Source of the DNA: Syngnathus acus
Lineage: Eukaryota; Chordata; Actinopteri; Syngnathiformes; Syngnathidae
NCBI RefSeq assembly: GCF_901709675.1
Contig: NC_051090.1
Location: 6,775,842-6,839,841, forward strand
Reading direction: 5' to 3'
DNA length: 64,000 bases
A model generated the notes under the pieces. That model was not told the origin of the DNA. It saw only the letters and a program-made list of their open reading frames with translations, and did no database searches. Both the position numbers and the translations under genes were made by a program. Shown here in pieces: positions 1-28,857 of the stretch (the first letter of the stretch is position 1; every line of letters begins with the position of its first letter).

Positions 1-120
1 GCTGCTTATATTATATTATGGTCTGGAAAATATCAGTATGTTCAAATTAAGGAAAGGAAAATATTCAAAGCTAGTTCCTTGTCTTCTTAATTTAAGTTTT
101 GTGGTCTCCTCCCGATCCAG

Positions 121-14163
<14,043 letters not shown>

Positions 14164-16180
14164 ATGCCCTCGCAAGCCCCGCCCCGGGACTGACCCCCCC
14201 CTTCAAAGCCTGAACCTTTGCGTTTTAACCCACCCTTGTATCCAGAAGAGGGTTAACCAAGGGCTATGAAAGACTACGGCAATCAGCCTAACTCTACCAC
14301 CACTTTGTTACTGTTCATGTTATTTTGTGTTTTGTGTGATTTAGATTTCCCTTTTTTTTTTTTTTTTTACCATAATTATACTTGTGTCCATTCTTCTCTT
14401 CCACAATTAGCACTCTTGTGGAGCAGATCACAGCGAGGTGCGTAGAGCCCCCCCTAATACAGGAGCATCTCAATAAACTGGAATATTCATGAAATGTCAT
14501 TTATTTAAATATTTCAATTCATAACGTGACTCGAATCACACATAAAAAAAAGCAAAATCCCCCATTTTGAGAATATTACAAAAGAGAGCTGTGTAATATA
14601 TGACATTAACATTCTGAATTGAACTAATGAAATAAATAAAGCGTTCCAATTTTCTATTCCAATTTATTGAGGTGCACTTGTAAAAGATATAATGGCACAC
14701 AAGTCCATGAAGCACTTTTATAGGCAGGCAAAAAAAAAAAAAATGCACAAAAAAGGGGATTTATGATGAGGAAAAAAAAAAGTGCTGAGAGCTGCCATAG
14801 GTGTCTTTCTGCAGTTGAAGTTTAATCCAGTGATGACTGACAAGGAATGAGGCATCTTCATGGCACCTCTCTGGGATATTCATTTCAAACCATCTCACTT
14901 CATGCTACTGTTTTGTGTCATGTCACGAGGCCCTTTGCAACTGTAACGCAACATTTCGGGTTCACCAAATGTGGAATTAGCGCTTGTTATCTCAGTGCGA
15001 TGCTGAGACGCAAACCAAAGAGGGTGCTATCGTCATGAGCAGGGAATTCTACACTAAGCAGCTTTTTCCCAAAGAACCTGATTCATTTCACTTTTGTATT
15101 ACTTCCCTTTCAAGGGATTTTAAGGTGGATAGATTTCAACTGATGTCACCTGACCAGAATTGTGATCTTAATCTGGGCCAAGGCGTGTTTACACTACAGC
15201 ACCAAAAAGTACCAGTCTTGACAAGCTGTAAATTAAAATATAAAGATTACAGTCTCAATGTATGCATGCAAAAAAAAAAAAATCCATCAGGTCATACTCT
15301 TCATTTCTCAGATTTTTTCTTCTCTCTAGAAAGAAAAAAAAAGGTGCTATCGATAATCCCGTCTGCTGTACAAAGAAACGCAGTCTTGAATCTGGATTGC
15401 AAAAAGTGACATTTGTTATTAATTTTGTGCCAGGCTTTATTATTGTTGTGTTTTTTTTGTCTCAGTGCTGAAAAAAAAACCCCGTATCAACCATGCTTCT
15501 TGATATTGTATAATTTTAAGCATTTTAATTTTTTTTTTTTATGTCAAGACAGCCAAAGTAAACTGTAGATTGAAGGCCTTTCAATGCTATTGATTTGTTG
15601 TTCTCATAGGAAGTCTCAGAGATTTAACTAGATCAACATTCTGATGTCAGCATAAGGGGATCACAGTCTTTTGGATAAGCGTCAATGCAAAGTTGACCAC
15701 CTCCAGCTCGGCTCATAATGGTGCTAAATGTTTTGAGCATTCAAAGTTGCCACACTGGGCCAACAGCCCGGGCCATGTTTATCACACATAACCATTTTGT
15801 CTATTTCTAACCTGGAAATCTTTGTAAGACTTTGTATCTTAATAGTGTCCTTGTGTCTCTTATTCGTCGTTTTGTTTGTTTGTTTTTTGACATTTCAGTG
15901 CCAAACTTGAATAGTGCCATCATCGCCCACATGCACTGAATTATGATGTGCTATATTTGCCAGAACAACTTGGCCTTTTTAAAGAGAACGCTAACGTGAC
16001 AATCATCCCGTACACAGCACGTTTATTTGTCAAAGATCAATAAACAACATTGATTTTAATATTCTGATCCTCGTTTATGTGGAAAGACAAAGACACTCTG
16101 TCGTTGGAATTTGGTGAGAACACCTTATATTGTAAACGTCTGTCTGTCCAGTGACAATTTGCAATAAAGTATTGTGGGTT
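14164..16180 (+). other. fbn2: Probable fibrillin 3' untranslated region
   Basis: No open frame resembling a protein follows the fibrillin stop. Poly(A) signal candidates AATAAA on the + strand are at 14472-14477, 14631 and 14635 (all inside a transposon), 16039-16044 and 16163-16168. Long T and A runs occur at about 14351-14368 and 14730-14745. The most distal pair would give a 3' UTR of about 2 kb. Which signal is used cannot be told from sequence alone. Confidence 0.5.
14458..14682. mobile_element. TA-flanked inverted-repeat element in fibrillin 3' region
   Basis: The left end TACAGGAGCATCTCAATAAA and the right end, read in reverse TACAAGTGCACCTCAATAAA, are inverted repeats of about 30 bp with few mismatches. 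The TA at each end suggests a Tc1/mariner-type insertion. The 225-bp length and lack of an open frame make it non-autonomous. The ends carry AATAAA. Confidence 0.75.
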
Positions 16181-17075
16181 GTATTTTTAAGTGTTTCTTC
16201 CTGGCTATCTTTTCCCTAACATACCCAATTTCAGTATCGAAAATGAATGGGTAAAATATCCAGGTTGATATAAACCACACATTTTTTTTGGTTGCAATTG
16301 TGGCACAAAATAAACAGCACATACTCAAATGAAGAGGATTTTTTTTTTAATGATTCCTTTTGACCGATCATACGCAGTGTATCAAAACCAAAGCAAAAAA
16401 GTTTGAAAAAGATGTCATTACAAAACAGAAAGACAAAGAAAAGCAATCAGCTTTGCCTCCCTCAAAGACACGGCTGAGTCACTCCTTTCAAATATCGACA
16501 GTGCAGTTTTACATAATCAGGAAGGACGGGAAGATAGCAAAAAGGAGACTCTCAAACTTGAGTCAAGATTAGAAAAATAAAGCCGTATTTTACCTAAAGG
16601 TTGCTTTAGCTTCATTACCACACTTGTCAGGCAAATAAAATGATTAACTAAACTTGCAGTAAGAGATTATATCTGTATATATTGGATCAATATGGCTTGT
16701 CAAGTTATAGACACAAAAACACACGACACTGAGAAGAATTGACGGAGACACAAACTACCTGCTGTGGCTTGAAAAAGCATCTGAAGTTGCAGTGCTACTC
16801 AAGGATCTACAAATGCAATCAGCACAAAAAAACCAAAATGTGAGCATGTGCAATCCTTGATGAGCACATAACTAATGGATGCTTTGTAATGGCTGTGATT
16901 AATTAAAGGGCCCTTTGCTTTAGTGTAAACTCGCCATTTTTGCCTGTGTGTTAGCGGCACGTTCTGATGTCAGCTTTCCAAATGTAAACCTTAAATCAGC
17001 AGCTTTCAAAATGGAGGGGAAGCAGCTTGAGTGGAAAAAATTGTGTCTACGTACGTATTAAAGGTGTTAAAAAAA

Positions 17076-17165
17076 AACGGTTGAATCACAAAATCGTTTT
17101 TGAATCGAATCGTTACATCCTTGAATCGTATCGAATTTACATGATCGATTTTTTTTAAATAATCA
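17076..17165. repeat. GAATCG-motif repeat remnant
   Basis: Contains GAATCGAATCG and GAATCGTATCGAAT spaced over about 70 bp. This looks like the end of an interspersed repeat with internal GAATCG units; no boundaries could be set. Confidence 0.45.
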
Positions 17166-17250
17166 GTTTCAAGTTTCTGATTTGCTCTTTCCTTGACTTT
17201 AATTAACTTGAAAAATTTGGAGCGCTTTCACATGGCATGACATTTCACAT

Positions 17251-17366
17251 ACCGTAATTTTTGGACGATAAGCCACACCGGACTATAAGCCGCACCAGCT
17301 AAAACCCGTTATTACAGGTTCAAAATTTGTGAAAAAAGTCACAGTTTATAGTCCGAAATGTACGGT
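17251..17366. mobile_element. Degenerate short copy of the ACCGTAATTTT element
   Basis: 116 bp with imperfect inverted ends ACCGTAATTTTTGGACGATA and (reverse) ACCGTACATTTCGGACTATA. Flanks are ACAT and AAAT. The interior differs from the copies at 979 and 22617, so it is an older or different subfamily. Confidence 0.7.
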
Positions 17367-17789
17367 AAATACATTTTACACGTTTTTAATAGATCTTCAT
17401 AACTATCGTTCCATTTTGCTGTTTCAAATTCTCTCACTATCCCGCGTTTGAAAGACCCTGCAATGAATGTGTGATGACGATAACGGATTCGTGTATTTCT
17501 ATTTTGCTCACGTGATGCTGTGCTGTGTGCTGTCAAGCTAGTACAACAGGTCAGATTAAGGCAGCTTCAATATTTTGGCTTTTTGTGGTCCTGCTGGTCT
17601 GTATGAGTGCAGTCATGGTACGCCTCATATTTACACTACCACATCTAAAACCAGGACTTTACACGAACATTTACAAAAAAATACCCCTTGAGTGTGTTCA
17701 CAATATGATTCATTGTCCACGTGTAGATTTCATCTCAAAGCTTCTGAAAGATTGTATCCGTGTGCAATGTTACCCTTCTTGAACCCCTT

Positions 17790-21200
<3,411 letters not shown>

Positions 21201-21219
21201 GTCGTGTTGTGTCTATGTG

Positions 21220-21222
<3 letters not shown>

Positions 21223-21299
<77 letters not shown>
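21223..21299. repeat. (GT)n microsatellite, about 38 units
   Basis: An uninterrupted GT run of about 77 bp, the longest in the window. It creates meaningless open frames on both strands. Likely length-polymorphic. Confidence 0.95.
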
Positions 21300-21303
<4 letters not shown>

Positions 21304-21665
21304 CTTCTTCGAAGACGTCAAGCAGGATCGAATTTCCAGACGTGGCCTCCGGCTCGTCGTGTCATCTCCTCTGGTTGTTTGTGTCACTGTCCCTGACAGC
21401 ATGAAGCCCCAGTTTAAATCTGACGTCTTTAGATACGGGTTGACTCGGTCACCGGTCAATAATCATTTGATACCCTTGCATCACCACAACAGATATGCTG
21501 TTTTTAAAAATTAAAAAAATAATAATTTGAAGTTTTGGGGTATTTCAACGAATCGGTACTCAAGGTTATAGTCAATACCAGTACCAACCGCTGTCTTGTA
21601 TCTGTTTGACAATTGGGAATTAATATTGATGTTTTCCCAGGAAGATGCAATTTCTCCAAGTATAT

Positions 21666-21992
21666 CAGGGGTGTGAAACTCATTTTTTTCATGGGCCGCG
21701 TTGTAGTCATAGCTTCTTTCGGAGGGCCATTATGACTGTCAACCCAAATAAATGTATGAGCACTTCATATTATATACAGTAAAAGCCACAAAACAAACTG
21801 ACAAATAACTCCTTTTCAAATCACACGAGTAAAAACTGGTCGAATATTTAAAAAAAAAGATATTCTTAAAAGTGAAGACAATTTGCAATTCTAGTAATGA
21901 CATGAATTTGATGCACAATTTGTCTTCGCGGGCCACATAAAATGATATGGCGGGCCGTATCTGGCCCCCGGGCCTTGAGTTTGACACCTGTG
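21666..21992. mobile_element. hAT-like non-autonomous element
   Basis: 327 bp. The ends CAGGGGTGTGAAACTC and (reverse) CACAGGTGTCAAACTC are 16-bp imperfect inverted repeats. The 8-bp flanks AAGTATAT (21658-21665) and AAGTAGAT (21993-22000) agree at 7 of 8 positions, the duplication length of hAT transposons. Subterminal GGGCC-rich blocks (CATGGGCCGCG, GGCGGGCCGTATCTGGCCCC) are typical of this teleost repeat type. No transposase is encoded. Confidence 0.8.
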
Positions 21993-22616
21993 AAGTAGAT
22001 GAATGGAAATGGAAGAAACCTTAGAAAATTTTAATTTATTTCATGCGATTTGAAGGGGAAATGCTATATTGGGTATAAGCCTTTCTTAAAATATATCTTG
22101 GCTTTTGTGGGGGTACGATTGTAAACCCGATTTTGACATATCTATCGAATTACTTCCAAACTCTCAAATTTGCTGAGAAATCTACAGCAATAAAAAAAAA
22201 ACACATACACAGTCACTTTATCACTCTTGTCCACCAGCAATTGCGGCACACTTCAATCATGTGCGTCATATCTGACCATCACTTCCATCCAGTCCCTCTC
22301 AACACTCTGCAGCGTTGTCACTTGAGTCGCTTTATAAAATTGTCCTTATCACCCTACTCTCGAAAGCCCCCGGTCCCTCCAGTCAGAGTTAATAAACGTC
22401 AGACCAATCACCCCCACCTACATCCTATATTTAATTCACAAATCCAACACATGAAATATTCATAAGAGGAGGACTCGGACAGGTCCACAACTGGTAGCAA
22501 ACAGGTCAAGCAGAAGTAGATCTAACATTTGCACGAGTTGAATATTGGGTAAATATTCTTTTTGTATTTTTCCAGAGCTAAAAATCATTGTGAATTTTCC
22601 AAAATATAAAAATATT

Positions 22617-22788
22617 ACCGTAATTTTCGGACTATAAGTCGCGGTTTTTTTTTCATAGTTTGGGGGGGGGGCGACTTATACTCAGGAGCGACTTATATAC
22701 ATATATATGTTTTTTTTTCACTTTTTTGGGCATTTTATGGCTGGTGCGACTTATACTCCAGTGCGACTTATAGTCCGAAAATTACGGT
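22617..22788. mobile_element. Palindromic miniature transposon, subfamily A, copy 2
   Basis: 172 bp, nearly identical to the copy at 979-1151 in both inverted ends (again perfect 26-bp) and interior, differing mainly in the length of T and G runs. The flanks TATT and ACTT do not match, but TA is present at both borders. The high similarity of two copies 21 kb apart points to recent activity. Confidence 0.85.
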
Positions 22789-23790
22789 ACTTTCTCGAAT
22801 GGGGAGAACAAGCAAGGAGGAGAGGAAAATAAAAATAAAAGTGAAGGAAGATGAGAAGCGCTGCAATATGGAGTTGTCAGCACTCTTAAAATCTGAAAAC
22901 AGCACTTCCCTTCCATCAGGCAGCCCGTCTATCAAACCTACCGGGACAGAACGGACGCGGTGCCAACCCATCATTCCGGTCCACGACCGAGGCCATATAC
23001 TCGAGATTACATGCTCTCCCCACACGGCACAACACAACACTCAGCAGGAACTTTTTTGTGGCCGAATTCCCGAGGATGCAGATGATTAGACGAGAAGTGG
23101 AACAATGTTTTTTGGGTCTGATGAAAGAGGTGACAACTGATAAGTTCACAATTCCGATTCTATTATTGATAGTGGTTGTTGATTTTATTATCAATTCTCT
23201 TTGGGGGAGGAAACAAAATGAAGTTTCAATTGAAGTGGTCTTCTCTTGTTTGCTGTGATGTTTTTATTTGGTGTATGCCATGAGATTTTTCTTGAGTTGA
23301 CTTGGGGTGGGTTGCCGGTTTTGTTTACCAGGCATTCTAATCAAATAAATAAAATGGTTGCCTTCTGTCACACTGCTGAATTTGTGTGCTGGAGCATGGA
23401 GGAAAAGGGTGGATTCAAGTGCAAGGAAGCAGGAAGGCAAAAGCAGAAAGCAATTTCAATTTCAATGAAGAATTACTTTCAAAAGAACAAAAACAGGTAA
23501 CTAAAGTGTGCTGACTTGTCAAAAGAAAATTAAAGCTTTTTTAAAGCAGGTTTCAAAGTAACAGCAAAAGTCAGAATAAAATGAAATCAAAACAAAAATC
23601 AACATAACATGAGGAGCATTGCATGACGCATGACAGCAACACCAAAAATGGCCGAAAGAGCCCAAGGTATTAAATACTAGCAGTGATGACACAATGACAT
23701 ACACCTGGACACAAGTGGCTCGAGGGAGCTGATTGGTTGACACAAGAGACCAGGTGAAAGCAATAAACTAACAAGCATGACTAGCTCAAG

Positions 23791-23818
23791 AAGCTTAAGC
23801 TTAAGCTTATTAAGCTTA
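23791..23818. repeat. Tandem AAGCTT units
   Basis: Four AAGCTT hexamers, the first three joined directly or by one base pair of shared TAAGCTTAAG pattern. The block is self-complementary and could fold as a short hairpin. Confidence 0.7.
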
Positions 23819-25955
23819 GTTCAATAAATAATAGGAAACACCAGCACAAGTTTGCCATTTAAACTGCTAATGTAAATCGAGTCCATGAAATGCACTTTGG
23901 TGGTAAATCGCTAATTCCACCCATAAAAGCTCAGCAAGACCCCACTACCTGCCCTGATCACCTTGTGACAAAAGAAGTCACCAGTTGGACTTGTAAGAAG
24001 CGCTTAAGAAAAGACATAACAAAGACACGGACATATCACCTTGCTGAAGTGAAGGCCGTCTGTGCAGCTGATTACATTATTGAGCTTACGGCCGAGCAGA
24101 GATTGGGGGCGCTGGGTCGGAAAGCCTCGTGCACCGGAAGAGGCCAAACACATCTGGGCTGGGAAAAAAATGGGAAAGATTATCTGCACACTTTGCGGAC
24201 CATCAGCACTTTTCATTGACACATGTCCTCACGTTTTTTTTTTTTTGTTATCCCAGTTAATAGACTCTCCCTGGGAGCTAAGCATGAAGGGTGGGAGACT
24301 GGCTTGTCTTTAAATGACACCAAATGGGTTGTTTATGACCTTGTGTGCTACACAGCCACATTACATACAGCCAAATTGAATCACACTCAGTGTGACATTG
24401 CTATTATTTCAGGGGTAATAAACTGAGATATCAAAAAATATATACATACGGGTCTTTTTCCCCACAGAGCCACTTTAAAAAGCCGTTTTAGAACTGAAGC
24501 GTATTATAGCATTTAAATTACGGCTGTCAAAACAAGGAGCCAGAGACAATTTGGTGTCTTTAAGAAAGGCCTGACAGCATCATAAAGATGCCGTCATGGT
24601 GGGCGATGAAGAATAAATGACAGCAGATATGGCAGCTAATAATGCAGACAGGATGTAGCACAGTGTGTGTGCTGATTCACTAATGTGCTTTTTTTTTCAT
24701 TGTACATCCTCCTGGTGAACCTCAGGTGGGCTTTGCGAGGCAAACCCACCATGGTTTTTATTTTCTGCGGCCACTCTGCTCCAGTTACAAGTCATTACGG
24801 GAGACGTTGGCGAGCGCTCCCCGGAGATCAGCATTACCTCGGCTGTTATTTTCTAGTTACCACCAATGGTAAGCTGAGAGTGCACAAAGTAGGCACCGAC
24901 TACTGTATATATATATGTTGCCTATAGGCTCGGACCATGAAAAAAAATACTTCCAAGGGGGGGGGCAGTAATGACTTCTCTTATTTACGCTCACAGTAAA
25001 GTGTTATCTCATCATATCACGGTCCATCTCTTTCGACTCTTTGTATTGCCGATTCTCAAAATCGTTTTTATGGTTGTTATTATTATAGTGTACAGACAAG
25101 TCTGGATGTAGAATTAAGCACTTTCAGTGTAGTACCACAATGCGCCACAACATGCCAGGCAGCACTGAGGTCGACTGGAAGAGATGCAGCATAATTGGAA
25201 GCAAGAAGAAGAGGCAGAGAAGGTCCCAACATTCAAATGAGCTCCAGTACTAGTTGTTCCCACAGAACACAAATACAATATGTGATGAGATTCCGTTACG
25301 TGACATCAGTGAAGTCATGTAACGAATGCTAATTACCATTAGCAAGATGGCACTTATTCAGCTATTCAATTATTCACGCCAGGCCCTGATTTCCTAAGCT
25401 TGCACACGTATCATGTGATTTAGTTCATGATATCATACGCATTGATTTTCAAAACTGTGACATCATGATGAATAGAAAAGTGAGATTCACTTTTCTGAGT
25501 AACACTTTTTAACTGAAGAGTCATGCAAATGGATGACTGATGAGGAACATGTACAATCCTAATGAGCCACAACAGAGCTTCCTGCAAAATAATAAAGAAT
25601 CTTTCCGGCCGAGAAATTCAATAACCTCAAGGTGTCTTGCTCCTGGCGAAATAGGGATTCTGCACAAGCAGCATCATGATGTTGCCGACGAGGTTGCAAA
25701 TAAATTCAAGTAATCAGGTATGGTTGAAACACAGGCAAGATTAAGAAATATCAAATTAAACTATTGTTTTTTCAAATTATGAATTTTGCACGGTACTTTC
25801 TAAAACACATTGCAACACATTATTTTGCTGTAAGAAAAAAACTATTATACTATTTAAAAACTACTGTAAGAAACATATATTTGCTTATCCATTCATTCCA
25901 GCTAATTATGGTGTCAAATAATTAATTCCTATTGAAATAGATGGTAGAAGGTAAA

Positions 25956-25956
25956 T

Positions 25957-25995
<39 letters not shown>

Positions 25996-25996
25996 T
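25956..25996. repeat. (TTTA)n microsatellite
   Basis: About ten TTTA units in a row, followed by a diverged unit (TTCAT). Confidence 0.9.
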
Positions 25997-28585
25997 TCAT
26001 TTTTGCTTGATGGTGTGCCATGAAATGGTTTTTTATTTTTCAATTTTCCTTTCTTTTTTTTTTTAAACCACACACTGTTTGGTTCAAAACTTCATGCATA
26101 TATTGTAATCTTTTATACAGTACACACATATAAAGGTTGGTCTGCAAGCAAAATTATATGGCATGCTGAGCTGGAGCAAAGCTCACAATGCAGAAAATGC
26201 AACTTTGTTTTCAATCAATCAGCCTAATAAAACTGAGGTCCATCCAGTGAGCAAGCCTTTTAAACAGAACATAAATTGCTGCACAAACCTGATGCTACGC
26301 GAGGTTCCTCAGCGGCAGCCTCAAACTTTGTGATGCTGTTACTGTCCTCCTCCACCTCCTATCCCACCTCCTCCGCCTCCGCCTCTCTTGCTGCTGCTCA
26401 GCGGTGCTTTTTGCACAGACTGGAGACTCCCTGCAAAAAAGCAGCCGCTTGTTTCAAGCCACACCCACATCGAGAGCATCCAATCAGGTTATGATTTTTT
26501 TTTCTACCTGCTTGTAACAATGCTAGAAATTAATGACACCCAAAAACTGGTGATTTTTCTCCTTATGCAAGATCATCAGGTGCATTGATATTAATGAGAT
26601 ACAATGCAAATTATACCTTTCAAAATGGAGTTGGCTTTATTTTGCTATCATACGACTTTAGAAAGGAAGCTGCGCTACTGCTGGACCACAATTTTAATTT
26701 TGCGTCAAAGATGATAAAGAAAATAGTTAACTATAAATACACATTTTGAAAAACCTCACTTTTCCCCCCCATCCACACTTTTAATGCAGTTTTAGTGATT
26801 GGAAGGGCAAAGGTTTAATGTGGCAAGCACAAGACAAATAAGACTTCAGTCCAGCGATTTGCACAATCATCATAAAATGCAAAACCTGGTTGGGACACCA
26901 CAACCTGTAAATATCTCCAAATTGTTCTATTCAGACGCACCATTAATACGTTGGTGCTCGTTCGCTACCGTAAAATGACATTTAATAGACCTACTAGACG
27001 TATTGTTGTGCAGCGTTAACACCCCTGTGTGTCCTTGAAATGTCTATTGGCACGCTTCAAACCAGACTAGACTTGTAAAATTTCTGCAGGCCTCCATTGA
27101 GCTTCTGCTGTGCAATGGGGAGAATTAAAAAAATCGAATATAAAAAGTTCTTTTTTATGCCTGTTACAATAAATCAATTAATTGCAAAGTGTTAATGTGC
27201 AATCTTGCAAGAGCCGAGTATAAAGGTTAAAGATGCCATGGTGACCTGACTCATCATTTAATACCTGCTCAGCAGACAATCTACAAATTTCTGCTCTCTG
27301 ATGATATTCTGGTTTAACCAAAACTTCATTTCTACTCTCCTCTCCTCTTCTGTTCCTTTTCCTGCGGGAGACGTAATGACATCTGTGCAATCTGTGCCGC
27401 CTGCTGCCGTGCTTCCATCGTGACGGCGGTCGCTGCTGGCACGATCGCCTCGTATGGGTTCCAGGTACAGTGGCTCGGTGCTGGGAAATTGTTTGTGCGT
27501 TCCCAGCCGGGAGACAATTACAAGGAGGACCAATCGAGCATGTGGTGAAGCCTTGATTAGATTTTGGATGGTGGCCTTTTGGATCAGGAGGTATGACCTC
27601 CACTTTAGCAAAAATAAATAAATGATGTTTTCCCTGTTTGCAGGGGTTGTTATTTTTACATTTGTCTTTTAATTAAAAGACAAAAACACATAAATAATTT
27701 TCAATCTCATGCCTTCCATCTGTGCAGGCAAACACAATCCAGGAAGTTTGTGATGAACGTGATTGTGCGTGTGGGCGTCAAACCTTTGAGCATCCAAATG
27801 AACTTACATCTAATAACATGGTACTTTTAATTAAAGCAATTTCCTCTTGGAACAAATTGGCAGCGCATTAGGGACTAGAAATGCTCATGAGTGTATGAGT
27901 AGAACGACTCTAAGCGTGTGTGTGTGTGTATTTAAAATTACATCACAGATAATGTGTGTCTCCATGAGATTGTTTTCTGTAAGATGTTCCATTTAGACCC
28001 TAATCTTATTTGTTGAATAACATTTCCCAGCTTATTAACCTTATTGCATATATTTATGATGTATGTCTTTTTATGTGTTTGCGTTTTATCCAGCATCCAA
28101 ACATTTGTCATTTGCCAATTTGAATATGTGTGTGTGTGTGTGTGGTGGTGGAGGAGGGGGCGCCATAACCAATCAATAAGCCTGATAATGAGATCTAAGG
28201 GGGTGTCGTTATGGCGGGCCCTCGGGCTCGCAAGGGCTTGTCTTCCGTAAAGAGCACCGTTATCCTATGAGAGAACCTGACATCATTACCCTTTCCAGCC
28301 AATACAACAATGACAAAACACCATTTACCCTTCTGCCAAAGATTTTTTGTGTGTGCTTACATGAATCACGATATCCTTTTGATGCATCAATGTGTTTTAA
28401 AATAGGGATACTTCATAAAAATAATAGGTCATCAAATATATTTAATTGGATTTAATTCTTGTAAAATATATGTATATATATTCTAACACTAACCTGGTCA
28501 TCAGATCCTCACCAAAGAAGTGTGCTATTAAAATGCATCACACCTACAAATTTGCAGATCCATTATACGTACAATAACCATGTGG

Positions 28586-28857
28586 ACCATATTTTCCGCA
28601 CTATAAGGCGCACCGGATTATAAGGCGCACCTTCAATGAATGGCCCATTTGAAAACTTTGTCCATATATAAGGCGCACCTTCAATGAATGGCCCATTTTA
28701 AAACTTTGTCCATATAAAAGTCCATATATTTGGACACGCCTGCTGTAGTGGCTCAATATTGGTCCATATATAAGGCGCACCGGATTATAAGGCGCACTGT
28801 CGGCTTTTGAGAAAATTGGAGGTTTTTAGGTGCGCCTTATAGTGCGGAAAATACGGT
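28586..28857. mobile_element. Palindromic miniature transposon, subfamily B, copy 2, with internal duplication
   Basis: 272 bp. Inverted ends ACCATATTTTCCGCACTATA and (reverse) ACCGTATTTTCCGCACTATA match the copy at 13155. The interior contains a direct duplication of a unit of about 55 bp (AAGGCGCACCTTCAATGAAT and on through TTTGTCCATATA) between about 28621 and 28725. The unit CACGCCTGCTGTAGTGGCTC is the reverse of that in copy 1. Flanks do not match. Confidence 0.8.

Larger units (their letters stand above)
16181..17789. other. Interval between fibrillin and cortexin tails, no gene
   Basis: This interval separates two convergent genes. It is AT-rich, contains a block of GAATCG-like motifs (about 17076-17165) and a small inverted-repeat element (17251-17366). 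Part of it is probably the cortexin 3' UTR on the - strand. I see no coding potential. Confidence 0.5.
22789..28585. other. Gene-free sequence with simple repeats
   Basis: AT-rich, no credible gene. Items seen: tandem AAGCTT units (23791-23818), a (TTTA)n array (25956-25996), T-runs, a (GT)n run at 28126-28144, and an island of more even composition at about 27330-27600 that is open in more than one - strand frame (see findings). Nothing else recognised. Confidence 0.4.
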
